A stretch of DNA of 61,617 nt, taken from Candidatus Bathyarchaeota archaeon (GTDB lineage: Archaea > Thermoproteota > Bathyarchaeia > Bathyarchaeales > Bathycorpusculaceae). The first letter of the stretch is position 1. Each line of letters opens with the position of its first letter. The notes beneath the pieces were generated by a model. That model searched no databases. It was not told where the DNA came from and worked only from the letters and a program-made list of their open reading frames with translations. The stretch lies in the NCBI GenBank assembly GCA_022865885.1, contig JALHSQ010000055.1, positions 1 through 61,617 of the forward strand, written 5' to 3'. This document shows positions 17,669 to 27,162 of this stretch, in pieces. A program made the position numbers and the translations under genes.

Positions 17669-18760
17669 TCAAGGGAGTAGCAACTTGCCGCGTCTCATTA
17701 TCTCCTTCCCATCTAACTCAACGGAAGGCTCCTCAACTGTACAGTGAAATGCAAAACTGCTCTCTATTTTTCCGCCAACCTCTCTGTTGTCACCAAGGCT
17801 TAGAGTAGCCGTTCCAAGAACTATCGGATTATAAAGAAATCCCGTCTTTGCTTTGGGATTCAAGCCGAAGCTCAGCGAACCTACTTGATCTTTTTCTCCC
17901 CGCGCCTTTTTCCATAGCGCTCTAACGCACTCTACGTTGTCGCCTCCTTTGAAGGAAGTCAACTTCCCATCTTTAAACTTCCATACGACGTCTCGAATGG
18001 ACAAGCCGGCGTTTGCTTCAGGGACATTGGAGAAATATGCACCATTGGCGCTATTTTCCTTAGGAACCACGACAACTTGACCTGCTGGCAAAGCAGTAAA
18101 ATCCGCCCCTCTCTCAATGTCTTCGTCATCAATCACGCCATCATTGACTAGTGCAGTTCGGCCTTCCAGCTGCAGTGACAAGTCCGTGCCTCCAATTGTC
18201 TTGATTCGAACTTCATCGGTTTTTTCTAGTAAACGTGCAATCCTGTTTCCCAAAATCTGCATTTCTTGGTATCTAACATCCATAGCTGCTTGAATGTTTT
18301 CTTTCCACTCATCAAAATCTAGACCGTACGTTCTGGCTCTTTGGCATGTAACGTATCCCAAACCTATATGTGCAGACCGGAGGGTTTTCTCCAAAAGCCT
18401 ATCATAGTATGGTTTTTCAGCTTCAACCATGGCATTGTATCGGTCGAGGCTGATGAGCTTCAACCTCTCAGGATCCTCAGGGCCCGATATGAAGATATTC
18501 GCAGTTGCTATTTCCAACAGAGCTAGACTGAAAGGATTGCTCTCCTTTAAATACTCAATAGGCGAATTCAGCGCCTTATGATAGTAGAGTTCGTCGGTCT
18601 CAATCTCGATCAAAGCCATTGCTCCCGCTTCTTCACACTCCAAAGCAAACGCTTCCGCCAAATCAATCATATGACGCCATGCGAAGATGGTTACCTTGTC
18701 TCCTTTCCCGATCCTGAGGCATGTCTTTACTACGCTTTTCACGAATCTAGGCGTGGACAT
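17669..18760 (-). CDS. M29-family (thermophilic) aminopeptidase
   Basis: The product is 363 residues. The family's hallmarks are visible: an N-terminal CLRIGKGDKVTIFAW strand, the metal-binding core around NDGVIDDEDIERGADFTALPAGQVVVVPKENSANG (positions about 201-235), and a C-terminal FAFHCTVEEPSVELDG. M29 enzymes are cytoplasmic metallo-aminopeptidases that finish peptide breakdown. It lies upstream of the beta-sandwich RecA-like gene on the same strand with a 41-base gap, so the two may be cotranscribed. Confidence 0.85.
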   Translation of the reverse strand: MSTPRFVKSVVKTCLRIGKGDKVTIFAWRHMIDLAEAFALECEEAGAMALIEIETDELYYHKALNSPIEYLKESNPFSLALLEIATANIFISGPEDPERLKLISLDRYNAMVEAEKPYYDRLLEKTLRSAHIGLGYVTCQRARTYGLDFDEWKENIQAAMDVRYQEMQILGNRIARLLEKTDEVRIKTIGGTDLSLQLEGRTALVNDGVIDDEDIERGADFTALPAGQVVVVPKENSANGAYFSNVPEANAGLSIRDVVWKFKDGKLTSFKGGDNVECVRALWKKARGEKDQVGSLSFGLNPKAKTGFLYNPIVLGTATLSLGDNREVGGKIESSFAFHCTVEEPSVELDGKEIMRRGKLLLP

Positions 18761-18913
18761 TGGCTATCACCAATACTAGTAAAGAGAATGTCTTATTTAA
18801 CGCGCGCTTGTTTAAAACCTTCTGCATTTACGACTGAGACGCAATATTCTCGATGAGGAACTATCCGAAAGACGAAATGCCTAAAGCTCTTATTTCAGAA
18901 AGAGTGCGTAATA

Positions 18914-21900
18914 TTGAAGAAGATGCAAACCAATACCTCAAAGAATGCATCCTTGCCAAAATCAAGGACACAGATCTTACTCGATCAGGCAAAAGCCAGA
19001 GAAGAAGAATACGACTGGCTTGGAGCCACAGATTGCTACGCAAAAATCAGGCGCATGATTTCTGTAGCGGACTCGAATAAATTGGCAATTTTATCCGAGA
19101 ATACCGGGTATGCTTTCTATCGTGCAGCCTTCCAAGCAGGAAACAATGTAGAGTTCAGGAAAAGATGCGAGAAGTCAATCGAGAATTATGAGAAGGCTAT
19201 TAGATGCTTGCTGAAGTCAGAAGAGGCAGGTCAGAATCCTAGGAAGCTTCGTTGTAGCGCAACTATTGCCTTAATCAACTATTGGCTCGCATCAGATGTG
19301 ACCCAAAAGAAGAACCACGCTAGCGACAGCTGGAGACAAGCCAAAGAAGCTCTCGTAGGTTTCTTGGAAAAAGAGGACGCCTTGGAATGCGCAAAAACTT
19401 ACAATCGACTTGTTGACAGCGTCTTCCTCGCATTCTTCCTGGACTGGAGCTTTTCAGCGAGAGAAAAACTGGCGAAGGAAGCGATCGGTTTTGGAGAAAG
19501 AGCGATAGCCTCAATCTCCGGATCTGTAAATGCTTACGAGGAAGCCAAGGCTCTTGCTAAATTTCTGATCTGCACTAGTGTATTCGCATACAATTTCCTC
19601 GACGTAAGTGACAGAGAAAGACAATATGAAAAGGTCTTCTCCTATTGGTCTCGTGCGAGAAGACTGAACCAAGACGCTGCCTTCCACGAGATTCTTCATC
19701 CATTCTTTGGTCCCAACATTGTCTTTGGAGTTGAGGGGTCAAACGAAGCTATAGGGAATTTCAAGAAAGCACTGAGAATTGCTGAGAAGACATCTGATAG
19801 GTTTCTAATGGGGTCGGCATTTGACTGGTTAGCCTATCACACCGCTTGGGCGATACGTAAGACTGAAGACGCTGACAAACAACTGCGACTAGTCGAGGAA
19901 GCTTCAGATTATGCAAGAAATGCAAAGAAGCTGTTCAGTCAAATATCGTTTGTAAGCCCACGCGGCGATCTTGCTTGGATTGAGGATGCATCTAAGGTTG
20001 GGCCATTCAGTTCGATAATGATCAACGAGACAGACTTGCGCAAAAAGCGCGCTATGCTAGGCCAAGCTCTAAAGGAGGCACCAGCAATGATGAAAAGAGC
20101 CTCCGACTCAGGATATCCCGAGATTATGTTGTACGCACACCATATCTATAGCTTCATGCTGACGGCGCAATCAAAACTTGAAACTAGTGAGAAACAAAGA
20201 AAGAAAATCCTGGAAGAAGCTCTTGCACAAAGGAGAAACTCTTTAGCGATCACGTCCAAAATCCAGCCTTTCATGTACTGGAATCGCGGAGTGATGCACA
20301 ATCTCATGGCCACAATAAGGTCCGAACTGGCTGAATTGACAGAGGAACCCATGACAAAGCAGTCGATCATACAACAAGCGATTGCCCACTCAAACGCATC
20401 ATTGAAACTAAGAAACAGGGATCTGCGCTTCTACAGGGGTAGAGGCTCAATTGACGCCCTGATCGCTCAGATTGCAGAGAATCGATTTTTCCATGGCAAT
20501 CTCTTGATTCGGCTTTACAATCTTACCAACGACAGAGCTGATTTGGAAAGAGCTCTTCAATCATACAGGGGGGCGCTAGCAAACTACCGAGAGCTCGCAA
20601 TCATGAGTCGAGTGGCAGAATGCTACTGGAAAATAGCATTGGTCTACGATAAGGCCTCCGAGCATGTCAAATCCGCTAAAGGATTTAAGCAAGCCTCAAA
20701 GAGCTATGAGAAATCTGCCGAGAGAATCCCGATCCTGAAGGATTTCTTCGAAGAGCACTCGAAATATATGCTTTCATGGAGTGAAATAGAGCTGGCTAGA
20801 GACAGTCACAGAAAACAAAACCATGGCGAGGCTCGGCATCATTTTGAGAAAGCTGCTCAGCTTCAAGAGCGCTTGGAACACTGGAGGTATCTCAGTCCCA
20901 GCTACCTAGCATGGGCAATGGTTGAGTACGGAGAGGATCTGAGCAGAAAAGACAAACCTGAAAGAGCTATACGAGCCTTCAGTCAGGCCGCCCAGCAGTT
21001 CAAGAAGACCATTGAATCCATTGAAACTTACCTTCCGGCAGTTGAAAGCCTTGAAGAGAGAACAATGGCAGGAAACATTCTCAGAGGGACGGATGCAAGG
21101 TATCATTATTGTTTAGCTAGAATCAACCTTGAAGATGGAAGACTCCTTGACAAGAAAGGAAACCACGCGGCCAGCTCAAAGAAGTATAGCGTAGCAGTGA
21201 GGAATCTCGAGAAGATTGAGAATGAGCTTGAGTATGAACGAGATCGAAAGGAGTTTAGATTTCTGATTCTCGTTTCACAGGCATGGGAAAGAATGATGAA
21301 GGCCGAAACTGAAGGCTCTCCAAACCAATACAAAGAAGCATCGGAGCGCTTTGAAAGCTCTAAGGAATTCACTTCAAACCAAAGATCAAGAAAGCTTGTC
21401 CAGGGACACAGTCAATTCTGCAGGGCACTTGAGATAGGGGTGAGGATCGCTAATGCGATGAACGAGGCTGAATACCTTACAGCCAAGATACACCTTAAGA
21501 ACGCTTCGGATCATTACACGAAAGCGCGTTTTCGAGAGGCCTCAAAGTATGCAAAGGCAACAGAACTGCTTTTTGACGCATATTGGCACATCGACCATGC
21601 AAAGAGGGAGAGCGATCCTGAGGAAAAAGCAGACTATTACATGATGGCAGAGAAGGCGTTGCAGAAGTCAGTAGCATCATTTGAGAAAGCCAAGCACGTT
21701 GAAAAGAAAGAACAGGTAGCTGGAATTCTGAGAAGGGTCAGAGAGGTCCGCGAATTGGCGATATCTCTTTCGAGTTTGCTAAGCGGTTCAAGAATAGCCT
21801 CCACGAGAACCACGCTGACTGTCCCAACACCTTCTTACGAGGAGGCTGTCGGTCTGGAGAGATTTGAGCATGCAGACGTCAGAGCTAACGTCATGGTTAG

Positions 21901-22915
21901 CCAAAAAGAATTGAGTGTAGGCGAAGAGATAGGTCTGGAAATAGAGCTTGTAAATGTGGGAAAGGGATCAGCACTCTTAACGAAGATAAGAGGCGTGATT
22001 CCCGAAGGTTTTGACGTGATATCAAAACCTGCAAAAATACAAACGGAAGACAACCATTTCAACTTGCGAGGGAAAAAACTTGATTCGTTGAAAACAGAGG
22101 AAATTGAATTGGTTGTACGACCAAAAACCTCGGGTGTATTTACTCTGGAGCCTGTTGTATTCTATCTGGATGAAAACGGCAAGTACAAGGCATCCCAGTC
22201 GGATCAGATGATAATAACAGTAAAACAGCGGGATTTGAAATCCTGTGGAAACAATGAACACGTCGTTGCGACAGGCTTCCTAGAACTAGACAAGCTACTT
22301 TATGGAGGCATGGCCCAAAATTCAGCCGCAGTCTTGGTTTCGGGTCCCAACGATGAGAGAGCTTCAATAGTTAGAAGCTTCCTCGAAACTGGACTGAATA
22401 GCGAGCAAACTACGTTCTACCTAGCCACAAGAACAAGTGGCTTGGAGACATCAGCTGAAGCGTCTCGATCAGATTTTCGACTGTTTATATGCAACTCTCA
22501 AGCGGACGCAATAATAGGAGATGGATCCAACGTGTACAAACTCAGAGGTGTCGAGAATTTGACGGAAATCAGCATTACTCTTCTGTCGGCACTAAACAAA
22601 CTGCCGGCGTCATCCGGCAATCTTCGGAGAAGAGCTTGTATCGACGTCGTTTCAGACGTGCTACTACAACACGGTCCCATAAACACGCGAAAATGGCTAA
22701 ACTCACTCATTCCTCAATTGAAACGAAAAGACTTTACAATTCTAGCATTGGTCGACCCCGAAATGCATTCATCAAAGGATCTTCATTCAATACTTGATGT
22801 TTTTGATGGAGAGATAAAGATTTGCGAAAAAGAAACGCCACGAGGTCCCAGAAGGTTTCTGAGAATACTAAGGATGCAAGATCATAAGTACTCTAGAAAT
22901 GAAAAGCTCCTCTGA
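18914..22915 (+). CDS. Giant TPR protein with beta-sandwich and Walker-A-less RecA/KaiC-like domain
   Basis: The product is 1333 residues from TTG 18914. Residues 1 to about 950 are an all-helical array of TPR-like pairs (QAKAREEEYDWLGATDCYAK; KKALRIAEKTSDRFLMGSA; YEKSAERIPILKDFFEE). Residues about 982-1105 are a CARDB-like sandwich (MVSQKELSVGEEIGLEIELV), closely matching the 16362-17627 protein. Residues about 1115-1330 are the third copy of the degenerate RecA-like domain: TGFLELDKLLYGG, then VSGPNDERASIV at the P-loop position and ACIDVVSDVLLQHGPINTRK as Walker B-like strand. The frame upstream (from ATG 18853: RNIEEDANQYLKE) also looks like protein, and an extra A in the AAAA at about 18958-18961 would explain a frameshift, so the true start is probably 18853. 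A large scaffold-sensor is my inference. Confidence 0.85.
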   Translation: MKKMQTNTSKNASLPKSRTQILLDQAKAREEEYDWLGATDCYAKIRRMISVADSNKLAILSENTGYAFYRAAFQAGNNVEFRKRCEKSIENYEKAIRCLLKSEEAGQNPRKLRCSATIALINYWLASDVTQKKNHASDSWRQAKEALVGFLEKEDALECAKTYNRLVDSVFLAFFLDWSFSAREKLAKEAIGFGERAIASISGSVNAYEEAKALAKFLICTSVFAYNFLDVSDRERQYEKVFSYWSRARRLNQDAAFHEILHPFFGPNIVFGVEGSNEAIGNFKKALRIAEKTSDRFLMGSAFDWLAYHTAWAIRKTEDADKQLRLVEEASDYARNAKKLFSQISFVSPRGDLAWIEDASKVGPFSSIMINETDLRKKRAMLGQALKEAPAMMKRASDSGYPEIMLYAHHIYSFMLTAQSKLETSEKQRKKILEEALAQRRNSLAITSKIQPFMYWNRGVMHNLMATIRSELAELTEEPMTKQSIIQQAIAHSNASLKLRNRDLRFYRGRGSIDALIAQIAENRFFHGNLLIRLYNLTNDRADLERALQSYRGALANYRELAIMSRVAECYWKIALVYDKASEHVKSAKGFKQASKSYEKSAERIPILKDFFEEHSKYMLSWSEIELARDSHRKQNHGEARHHFEKAAQLQERLEHWRYLSPSYLAWAMVEYGEDLSRKDKPERAIRAFSQAAQQFKKTIESIETYLPAVESLEERTMAGNILRGTDARYHYCLARINLEDGRLLDKKGNHAASSKKYSVAVRNLEKIENELEYERDRKEFRFLILVSQAWERMMKAETEGSPNQYKEASERFESSKEFTSNQRSRKLVQGHSQFCRALEIGVRIANAMNEAEYLTAKIHLKNASDHYTKARFREASKYAKATELLFDAYWHIDHAKRESDPEEKADYYMMAEKALQKSVASFEKAKHVEKKEQVAGILRRVREVRELAISLSSLLSGSRIASTRTTLTVPTPSYEEAVGLERFEHADVRANVMVSQKELSVGEEIGLEIELVNVGKGSALLTKIRGVIPEGFDVISKPAKIQTEDNHFNLRGKKLDSLKTEEIELVVRPKTSGVFTLEPVVFYLDENGKYKASQSDQMIITVKQRDLKSCGNNEHVVATGFLELDKLLYGGMAQNSAAVLVSGPNDERASIVRSFLETGLNSEQTTFYLATRTSGLETSAEASRSDFRLFICNSQADAIIGDGSNVYKLRGVENLTEISITLLSALNKLPASSGNLRRRACIDVVSDVLLQHGPINTRKWLNSLIPQLKRKDFTILALVDPEMHSSKDLHSILDVFDGEIKICEKETPRGPRRFLRILRMQDHKYSRNEKLL

Positions 22916-23032
22916 GGACCAGAGTCTTTCTCGCACGATTAGCAACAAAGAGACCAATTTGAGCACCTTTTCTGCACACGTAAAAGTGGCAAGTCAAGTT
23001 GACAGCCAGCCTAAGTTCAAACGCAGGCAACG

Positions 23033-23833
23033 TTATTTCGAATCCTTTACTAGGCTTTCTATTCTCTTTCGATTGATCTCTCGTAGGACGTGATTGAACC
23101 ACTTACTTGCTTCGCGGTATTTTTCATATATGGCTTTCTTATCTTTGATAAAAAACAGGCGCTCAAGTTTCTCGATTAGTCTTTGTGGAAGCTCGTAGTG
23201 CACATAGCGCATCTTGAAATCATAATGAAATGGGTTATGCTTGATTCGCAGTGCTTCTACTAAAGTGGCAAGAGTAACATTGTAGTACAGGTCAATGGCT
23301 TCAAGGTAGTTGCCTCTGTTGATTTCTTTCTGAACGAAATTGTTGAACATAACAGATCTCGTATGTAGTCTCTCCACTCTTGCGCAGATCTTTTCAACAA
23401 ACGCATCCCTGTCTAGAGGGGAGAATTTGACAACCTCCGACTTGTTAAAGTAAAACACATTGTTACCGTGAATCTCTGGTTCTAGGAACTTGGTTGGGCA
23501 ACTGAGTTCTAGGATAGCGAGATCTATGATTAGATGCTCGTTTGTATCCTGGAGTCTATAGAACGCTTGATGGACGCCTTGCCATCCGGGTTGTGGCACA
23601 CTATACTTCTGTCTGATGGGAGAAAGCGATTTCAAAGTCTTCTCAACCACTCCGAAAGCTGCGTCAACTCTGCCGTCATCGATAACGACGTAGACATCAA
23701 TATCTGACCATTCATCAACGCGGTTGAATGCAGCGGCTCCTCCCTCCCAAAAAGCGTGAACATATTCCAACGGTTCCAAAACACCGACAAGCGTTTGAAT
23801 TATCTTATCACGGGAAAGTTTCTTTCCTTTCAT
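23033..23833 (-). CDS. Nucleotidyltransferase-domain protein
   Basis: The product is 266 residues from ATG 23833, which has GGAAGG 10 bases upstream; the frame stays open to 24043, but that extension lacks signals. The nucleotidyltransferase signature is AFWEGGAAAFNRVDEWSDIDVYVV at about 27-50, with GG and the metal-binding DID pair. A helical C-terminal half (LDRDAFVEKICARVERLH and beyond) resembles kanamycin-nucleotidyltransferase-like proteins. Substrate is unknown; it has no antitoxin-like HEPN partner beside it. Confidence 0.8.
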   Translation of the reverse strand: MKGKKLSRDKIIQTLVGVLEPLEYVHAFWEGGAAAFNRVDEWSDIDVYVVIDDGRVDAAFGVVEKTLKSLSPIRQKYSVPQPGWQGVHQAFYRLQDTNEHLIIDLAILELSCPTKFLEPEIHGNNVFYFNKSEVVKFSPLDRDAFVEKICARVERLHTRSVMFNNFVQKEINRGNYLEAIDLYYNVTLATLVEALRIKHNPFHYDFKMRYVHYELPQRLIEKLERLFFIKDKKAIYEKYREASKWFNHVLREINRKRIESLVKDSK

Positions 23834-24146
23834 TTCTGACGCGCCTTCCAGTGTTAACGCAAGAGCTTGCCAACAATCAACACTCGTGCGTGTGTAGGCT
23901 GAGTGCATGAGGTAGAAAGCGGCACCTTTAGTAAAAGCAGCATACGCATCACAGTGTTGAATAGTCCTAAGCTTAGCTCTATTCCAATAAATAGCTTTCA
24001 TTAAATTTATGTCCAGGAATCGTATGAATCCTGAATGATTCAAATGGTTTCGTTATCACTTACCCTCCAGATTGTGAACGGAACTGGACGTTCGAGACAG
24101 CTTTGATAATTCTTTGGCAGCAGGGTTATGAGCGTTAAAGAGATAT
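23834..24146. other. Divergent intergenic region, no supported gene
   Basis: This 313-base stretch lies between the divergent nucleotidyltransferase and radical SAM genes. The minus-strand frame remains open through 24043 (including LRTIQHCDAYAAFTKGAA) but without a ribosome binding site at its methionines. A TTAAAGAGATATATG sequence runs into the start of the radical SAM gene at 24147, so that mRNA may have a very short leader. Confidence 0.35.
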
Positions 24147-25808
24147 ATGTCAAGAACAGCGACTAATAGTGATTTGCGTAAACCCCGTAGAGGGATAGCG
24201 CTGGCAAACCGACACGATAATGGTTACAAAATCGTTCTAACAGCCGACCGCACTCTGATGAGCGAGTACAATGGAGGAATCTTTCTAGGCTTCAGCGCCT
24301 GCGTGCCCACCGGTCTGGTGCCCAACAGGTTTTACTTCTCCATGATCTGCCCTTCGGTTGAAACGAATGAGGATGGTTCGGTCAAGTACGCTCCATGCGG
24401 ATTAAGAAAGATCGAAGCAGCACTTATGAGCAATGGTTTCGAAAGGGATGACATCATAGTCGCTCACCCACAATACCTGCATAAAGTCATAGGTTCAAAC
24501 ACCAAGGTCATAGGCATCACAGAAACGGATCCTTTAGGAATGGGCCCGGCCACGTCTACATTCACGCAGCTGTTTGGCGGAGACGCTTACATGGCTCTGA
24601 AGTTCAAGGAACTCCTAAACCACCCCGCTATCAAAAGATATCAGCCTAGAATCGTCGTTGGCGGACCTGGAGCTTGGCAATTGCAGGACAGCGAAGTCCG
24701 AAAAAGATTAGGAATAGATAGTGTAGTGATTGGAGAAGGCGAGAAGGCTGTCAGTTCAATATTCGAGAAAGCCTTCACTGGCGAGCTGTTGCCTGAAGTA
24801 GTCTACGGCGAGATCGTGGCTGAAGAAGAGATACCCCTAATTGAAAAGCCAACGATAGATGGCGTGGTCGAAATCGCTCGGGGATGCGGCAGAGGATGCG
24901 ACTTCTGTGTACCTACTCTTCAACGCTTTCGCTGTTTGTCAGTCGACCACATACTGAAAGAAGTCCAAATCAACTTGAAAGCTGGAAGAAGACCTTTGCT
25001 GCATGCTGAGGATGTTCTCCGATACAAGGCCAAGGGTCTAGAGGTTAACGAAGAAGCCGTGATCGATCTTTTCAAGAGAGTGAGAAACCACCCGGGTGTT
25101 AACTCGGTGGCAATAAGTCACTTCGCTCTCTCTTCGGTTGCAAGTGCGCCAGATCTCATTGAGGGAATATCAAAGATACTCCATCTGGGAGAAGGCGGAG
25201 AATGGCTTGGCGGCCAGACTGGCATTGAAACAGGCAGCCCCAAACTAATCAGGAGTCACATGGCGGGAAAATGCAAGCCTTTTAGCCCTGAAGATTGGCC
25301 GCAAACCGTGGTAAGAGCTTTTGAAATACTTTCCGACAACAATTGGGTTCCATTGGCCACGCTAATAATTGGGCTTCCTGGCGAAACCGAAAGTGACGTT
25401 GAACTGACTATTAGGCTGATTGAGGAGTTGGCAGCTTTCAGAAGCCTCATCGTCCCATTGTTCCTTGTATCTGAGGGAGGATTGAAAGACAAGGTCAAAT
25501 CATTCTCGTTGGAGAAGATGACACCTATACAATCAGAACTCCTCCTGAAATGCTGGGAACACAATCTACACTGGGGCGAAATAATGCTTAAAGACTATTT
25601 CATAACAAGAAGCGGTGCAAAAGGACTACTGCTAAGGCTCGTTTTCTCGTACGGTATCAGACAAACTAGGAAGCTGATAAGCAAGTGCCAAAAAGACTAT
25701 GGGTACGACTTGTCAGCCATGATTAGAGACATTCGACAAGGAAAAATGAAGGTTACGCCTTTGCCCATCCGCTTAGTGAGCAAGCTTACACGATCAGGCT
25801 TAGGTTAG
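24147..25808 (+). CDS. B12-binding-domain radical SAM protein
   Basis: The product is 553 residues. The N-terminal part (about 40-235) is a Rossmann-like cobalamin-binding type domain (IVVGGPGAWQL; DSVVIGEGEKAV). The radical SAM cluster motif CGRGCDFC is at 247-254 (C-x3-C-x2-C). The barrel continues through GGEWLGGQTGIETGSPKLI and LATLIIGLPGETESD, the latter a standard methylthiotransferase-like SAM-barrel loop. The C-terminus (about 460-553) is helical. Such proteins carry out methylations or rearrangements; the substrate is not predictable. Uncharacterised members of this type are common in anaerobic archaea. It is a single gene. Confidence 0.88.
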   Translation: MSRTATNSDLRKPRRGIALANRHDNGYKIVLTADRTLMSEYNGGIFLGFSACVPTGLVPNRFYFSMICPSVETNEDGSVKYAPCGLRKIEAALMSNGFERDDIIVAHPQYLHKVIGSNTKVIGITETDPLGMGPATSTFTQLFGGDAYMALKFKELLNHPAIKRYQPRIVVGGPGAWQLQDSEVRKRLGIDSVVIGEGEKAVSSIFEKAFTGELLPEVVYGEIVAEEEIPLIEKPTIDGVVEIARGCGRGCDFCVPTLQRFRCLSVDHILKEVQINLKAGRRPLLHAEDVLRYKAKGLEVNEEAVIDLFKRVRNHPGVNSVAISHFALSSVASAPDLIEGISKILHLGEGGEWLGGQTGIETGSPKLIRSHMAGKCKPFSPEDWPQTVVRAFEILSDNNWVPLATLIIGLPGETESDVELTIRLIEELAAFRSLIVPLFLVSEGGLKDKVKSFSLEKMTPIQSELLLKCWEHNLHWGEIMLKDYFITRSGAKGLLLRLVFSYGIRQTRKLISKCQKDYGYDLSAMIRDIRQGKMKVTPLPIRLVSKLTRSGLG

Positions 25809-25925
25809 ACATGGAGATATTCGCTCTTGCTTAGCTGGTTTGTTCGGATCAGAAGGGTTAGTCTGGTTTCTCGCAAGTCTCCTGATCACAATCCTGCCTC
25901 TGCAAAGAGTCTTGGATTGCAGAGT

Positions 25926-27122
25926 TTAAGGTTGAGAAGGTCTTATCCCCAAAACCACCGAAACGTGGAAGAACTCGGTCACGTTCGAAGATTGGTTCAT
26001 TCTTGCAACATCTAGGACTGCCGTCTCTCCGGGTAATGTGTGTTCCTCAAGGTAACTTGACATTTCGTCGCCATTCTTGATCACTGTCCCGTTTATTCCT
26101 AGCAATATGTCACCGCTCATGATGCTTGCATCGTAGGCTGGGCCAAACGGCACGACTTGAGCTATCTTCCAGCCATAGGTCACGTTTACGCCAGAGGTTT
26201 GGGCTTCTGCGTAATCCATATCTGTTCCCTTCACGCCCAGATAGGAGTGTCCTCTGTACGTTCCACTGCTAATGAGTGCTTCCTTCTCTCTCAGTATCGT
26301 GTTTGAAGGCACTGCGAAACCTAGGCCCTGCGACTCATTGACTATAGCTGTTGTTATCCCAATCACTTTGCCGTCATAATTCAGCAAGGGACCACCAGAG
26401 TTTCCTGGGTTTATCGGTACACTGGTTTGGATGATATTTGCTATTGCATAGCCGCCTGTGTACGCTTCTTCTCTGATAGTTCTTCCAAGTGCACTTATCA
26501 CGCCGGTTGTCATTGTGCCGACCAGACCGTAGGGGGCTCCTATGGCTATCGCAAGGTCGCCCACTCTCAACGTTGAAGAGCTTACTATCTCGAGAGGTTT
26601 AAACTCGGCTTGGCTAGCGCCAACGACTGAAAGTATTGCTAAATCAGCGTATGGGTCAGTGCCATTCACGATCGCAGGATATCCGTTTCCATCTGAGAAT
26701 GTGACGCTCAATTCTGTGGTTCCGCTGACAACGTGGTTGTTTGTGATTATGACCATGGCTCCTGAGTAGTTGTAGATGAATCCTGAGCCCTCTATGGTTC
26801 CAATACTTTGTGTTCCGCGGATCAGAACAACTGAATCTTTAAGATTCTCATATAATTGTGAGAGTGACACGTTGTTTTGGTAAATCGTTATGTTCTGATT
26901 AGTGATTGTCTGGTTGCCACTCAGTCTGGAGATTTGGCTCTGAAGGTTTGTAGTCTCATTCTCTAGCTTGCTGATCTCCCTGTATGAAATGAAGACTGCT
27001 GCTACACCTCCGACAAGCAGTCCAGCCACGAATACTAGCACGACAAAGCTTGAAGAGTACTTGATACGGGTTTGACTGGATTCGCTCAATTCTGTCACCT
27101 TGACAGACCGAATTGAAAACAT
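25926..27122 (-). CDS. HtrA/DegP-type serine protease, membrane anchored, with PDZ domain
   Basis: The product is 398 residues. One transmembrane segment (about 25-46) anchors it with the protease outside; a short coiled coil follows (about 47-70). The trypsin-like catalytic triad is His130 (ITNNHVV), Asp160 (DPYADLAIL) and Ser242 (NPGNSGGPL). Residues about 290-390 form one PDZ domain (YLGVKGTDMDY; GDILLGINGTVI). Numerous N-x-S/T sites suit an exported glycoprotein. HtrA proteases degrade or refold damaged extracytoplasmic proteins. Confidence 0.93.
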   Translation of the reverse strand: MFSIRSVKVTELSESSQTRIKYSSSFVVLVFVAGLLVGGVAAVFISYREISKLENETTNLQSQISRLSGNQTITNQNITIYQNNVSLSQLYENLKDSVVLIRGTQSIGTIEGSGFIYNYSGAMVIITNNHVVSGTTELSVTFSDGNGYPAIVNGTDPYADLAILSVVGASQAEFKPLEIVSSSTLRVGDLAIAIGAPYGLVGTMTTGVISALGRTIREEAYTGGYAIANIIQTSVPINPGNSGGPLLNYDGKVIGITTAIVNESQGLGFAVPSNTILREKEALISSGTYRGHSYLGVKGTDMDYAEAQTSGVNVTYGWKIAQVVPFGPAYDASIMSGDILLGINGTVIKNGDEMSSYLEEHTLPGETAVLDVARMNQSSNVTEFFHVSVVLGIRPSQP

Positions 27123-27162
27123 GGAAATAAAACTATCGCATAATACGTCGCCGAATTTCCAC

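Noticed and set aside
23834-24043. N-terminal extension of the nucleotidyltransferase
   Set aside because: The frame is open, but ATG 23833 has a ribosome binding site and the extension lacks recognisable domain sequence.
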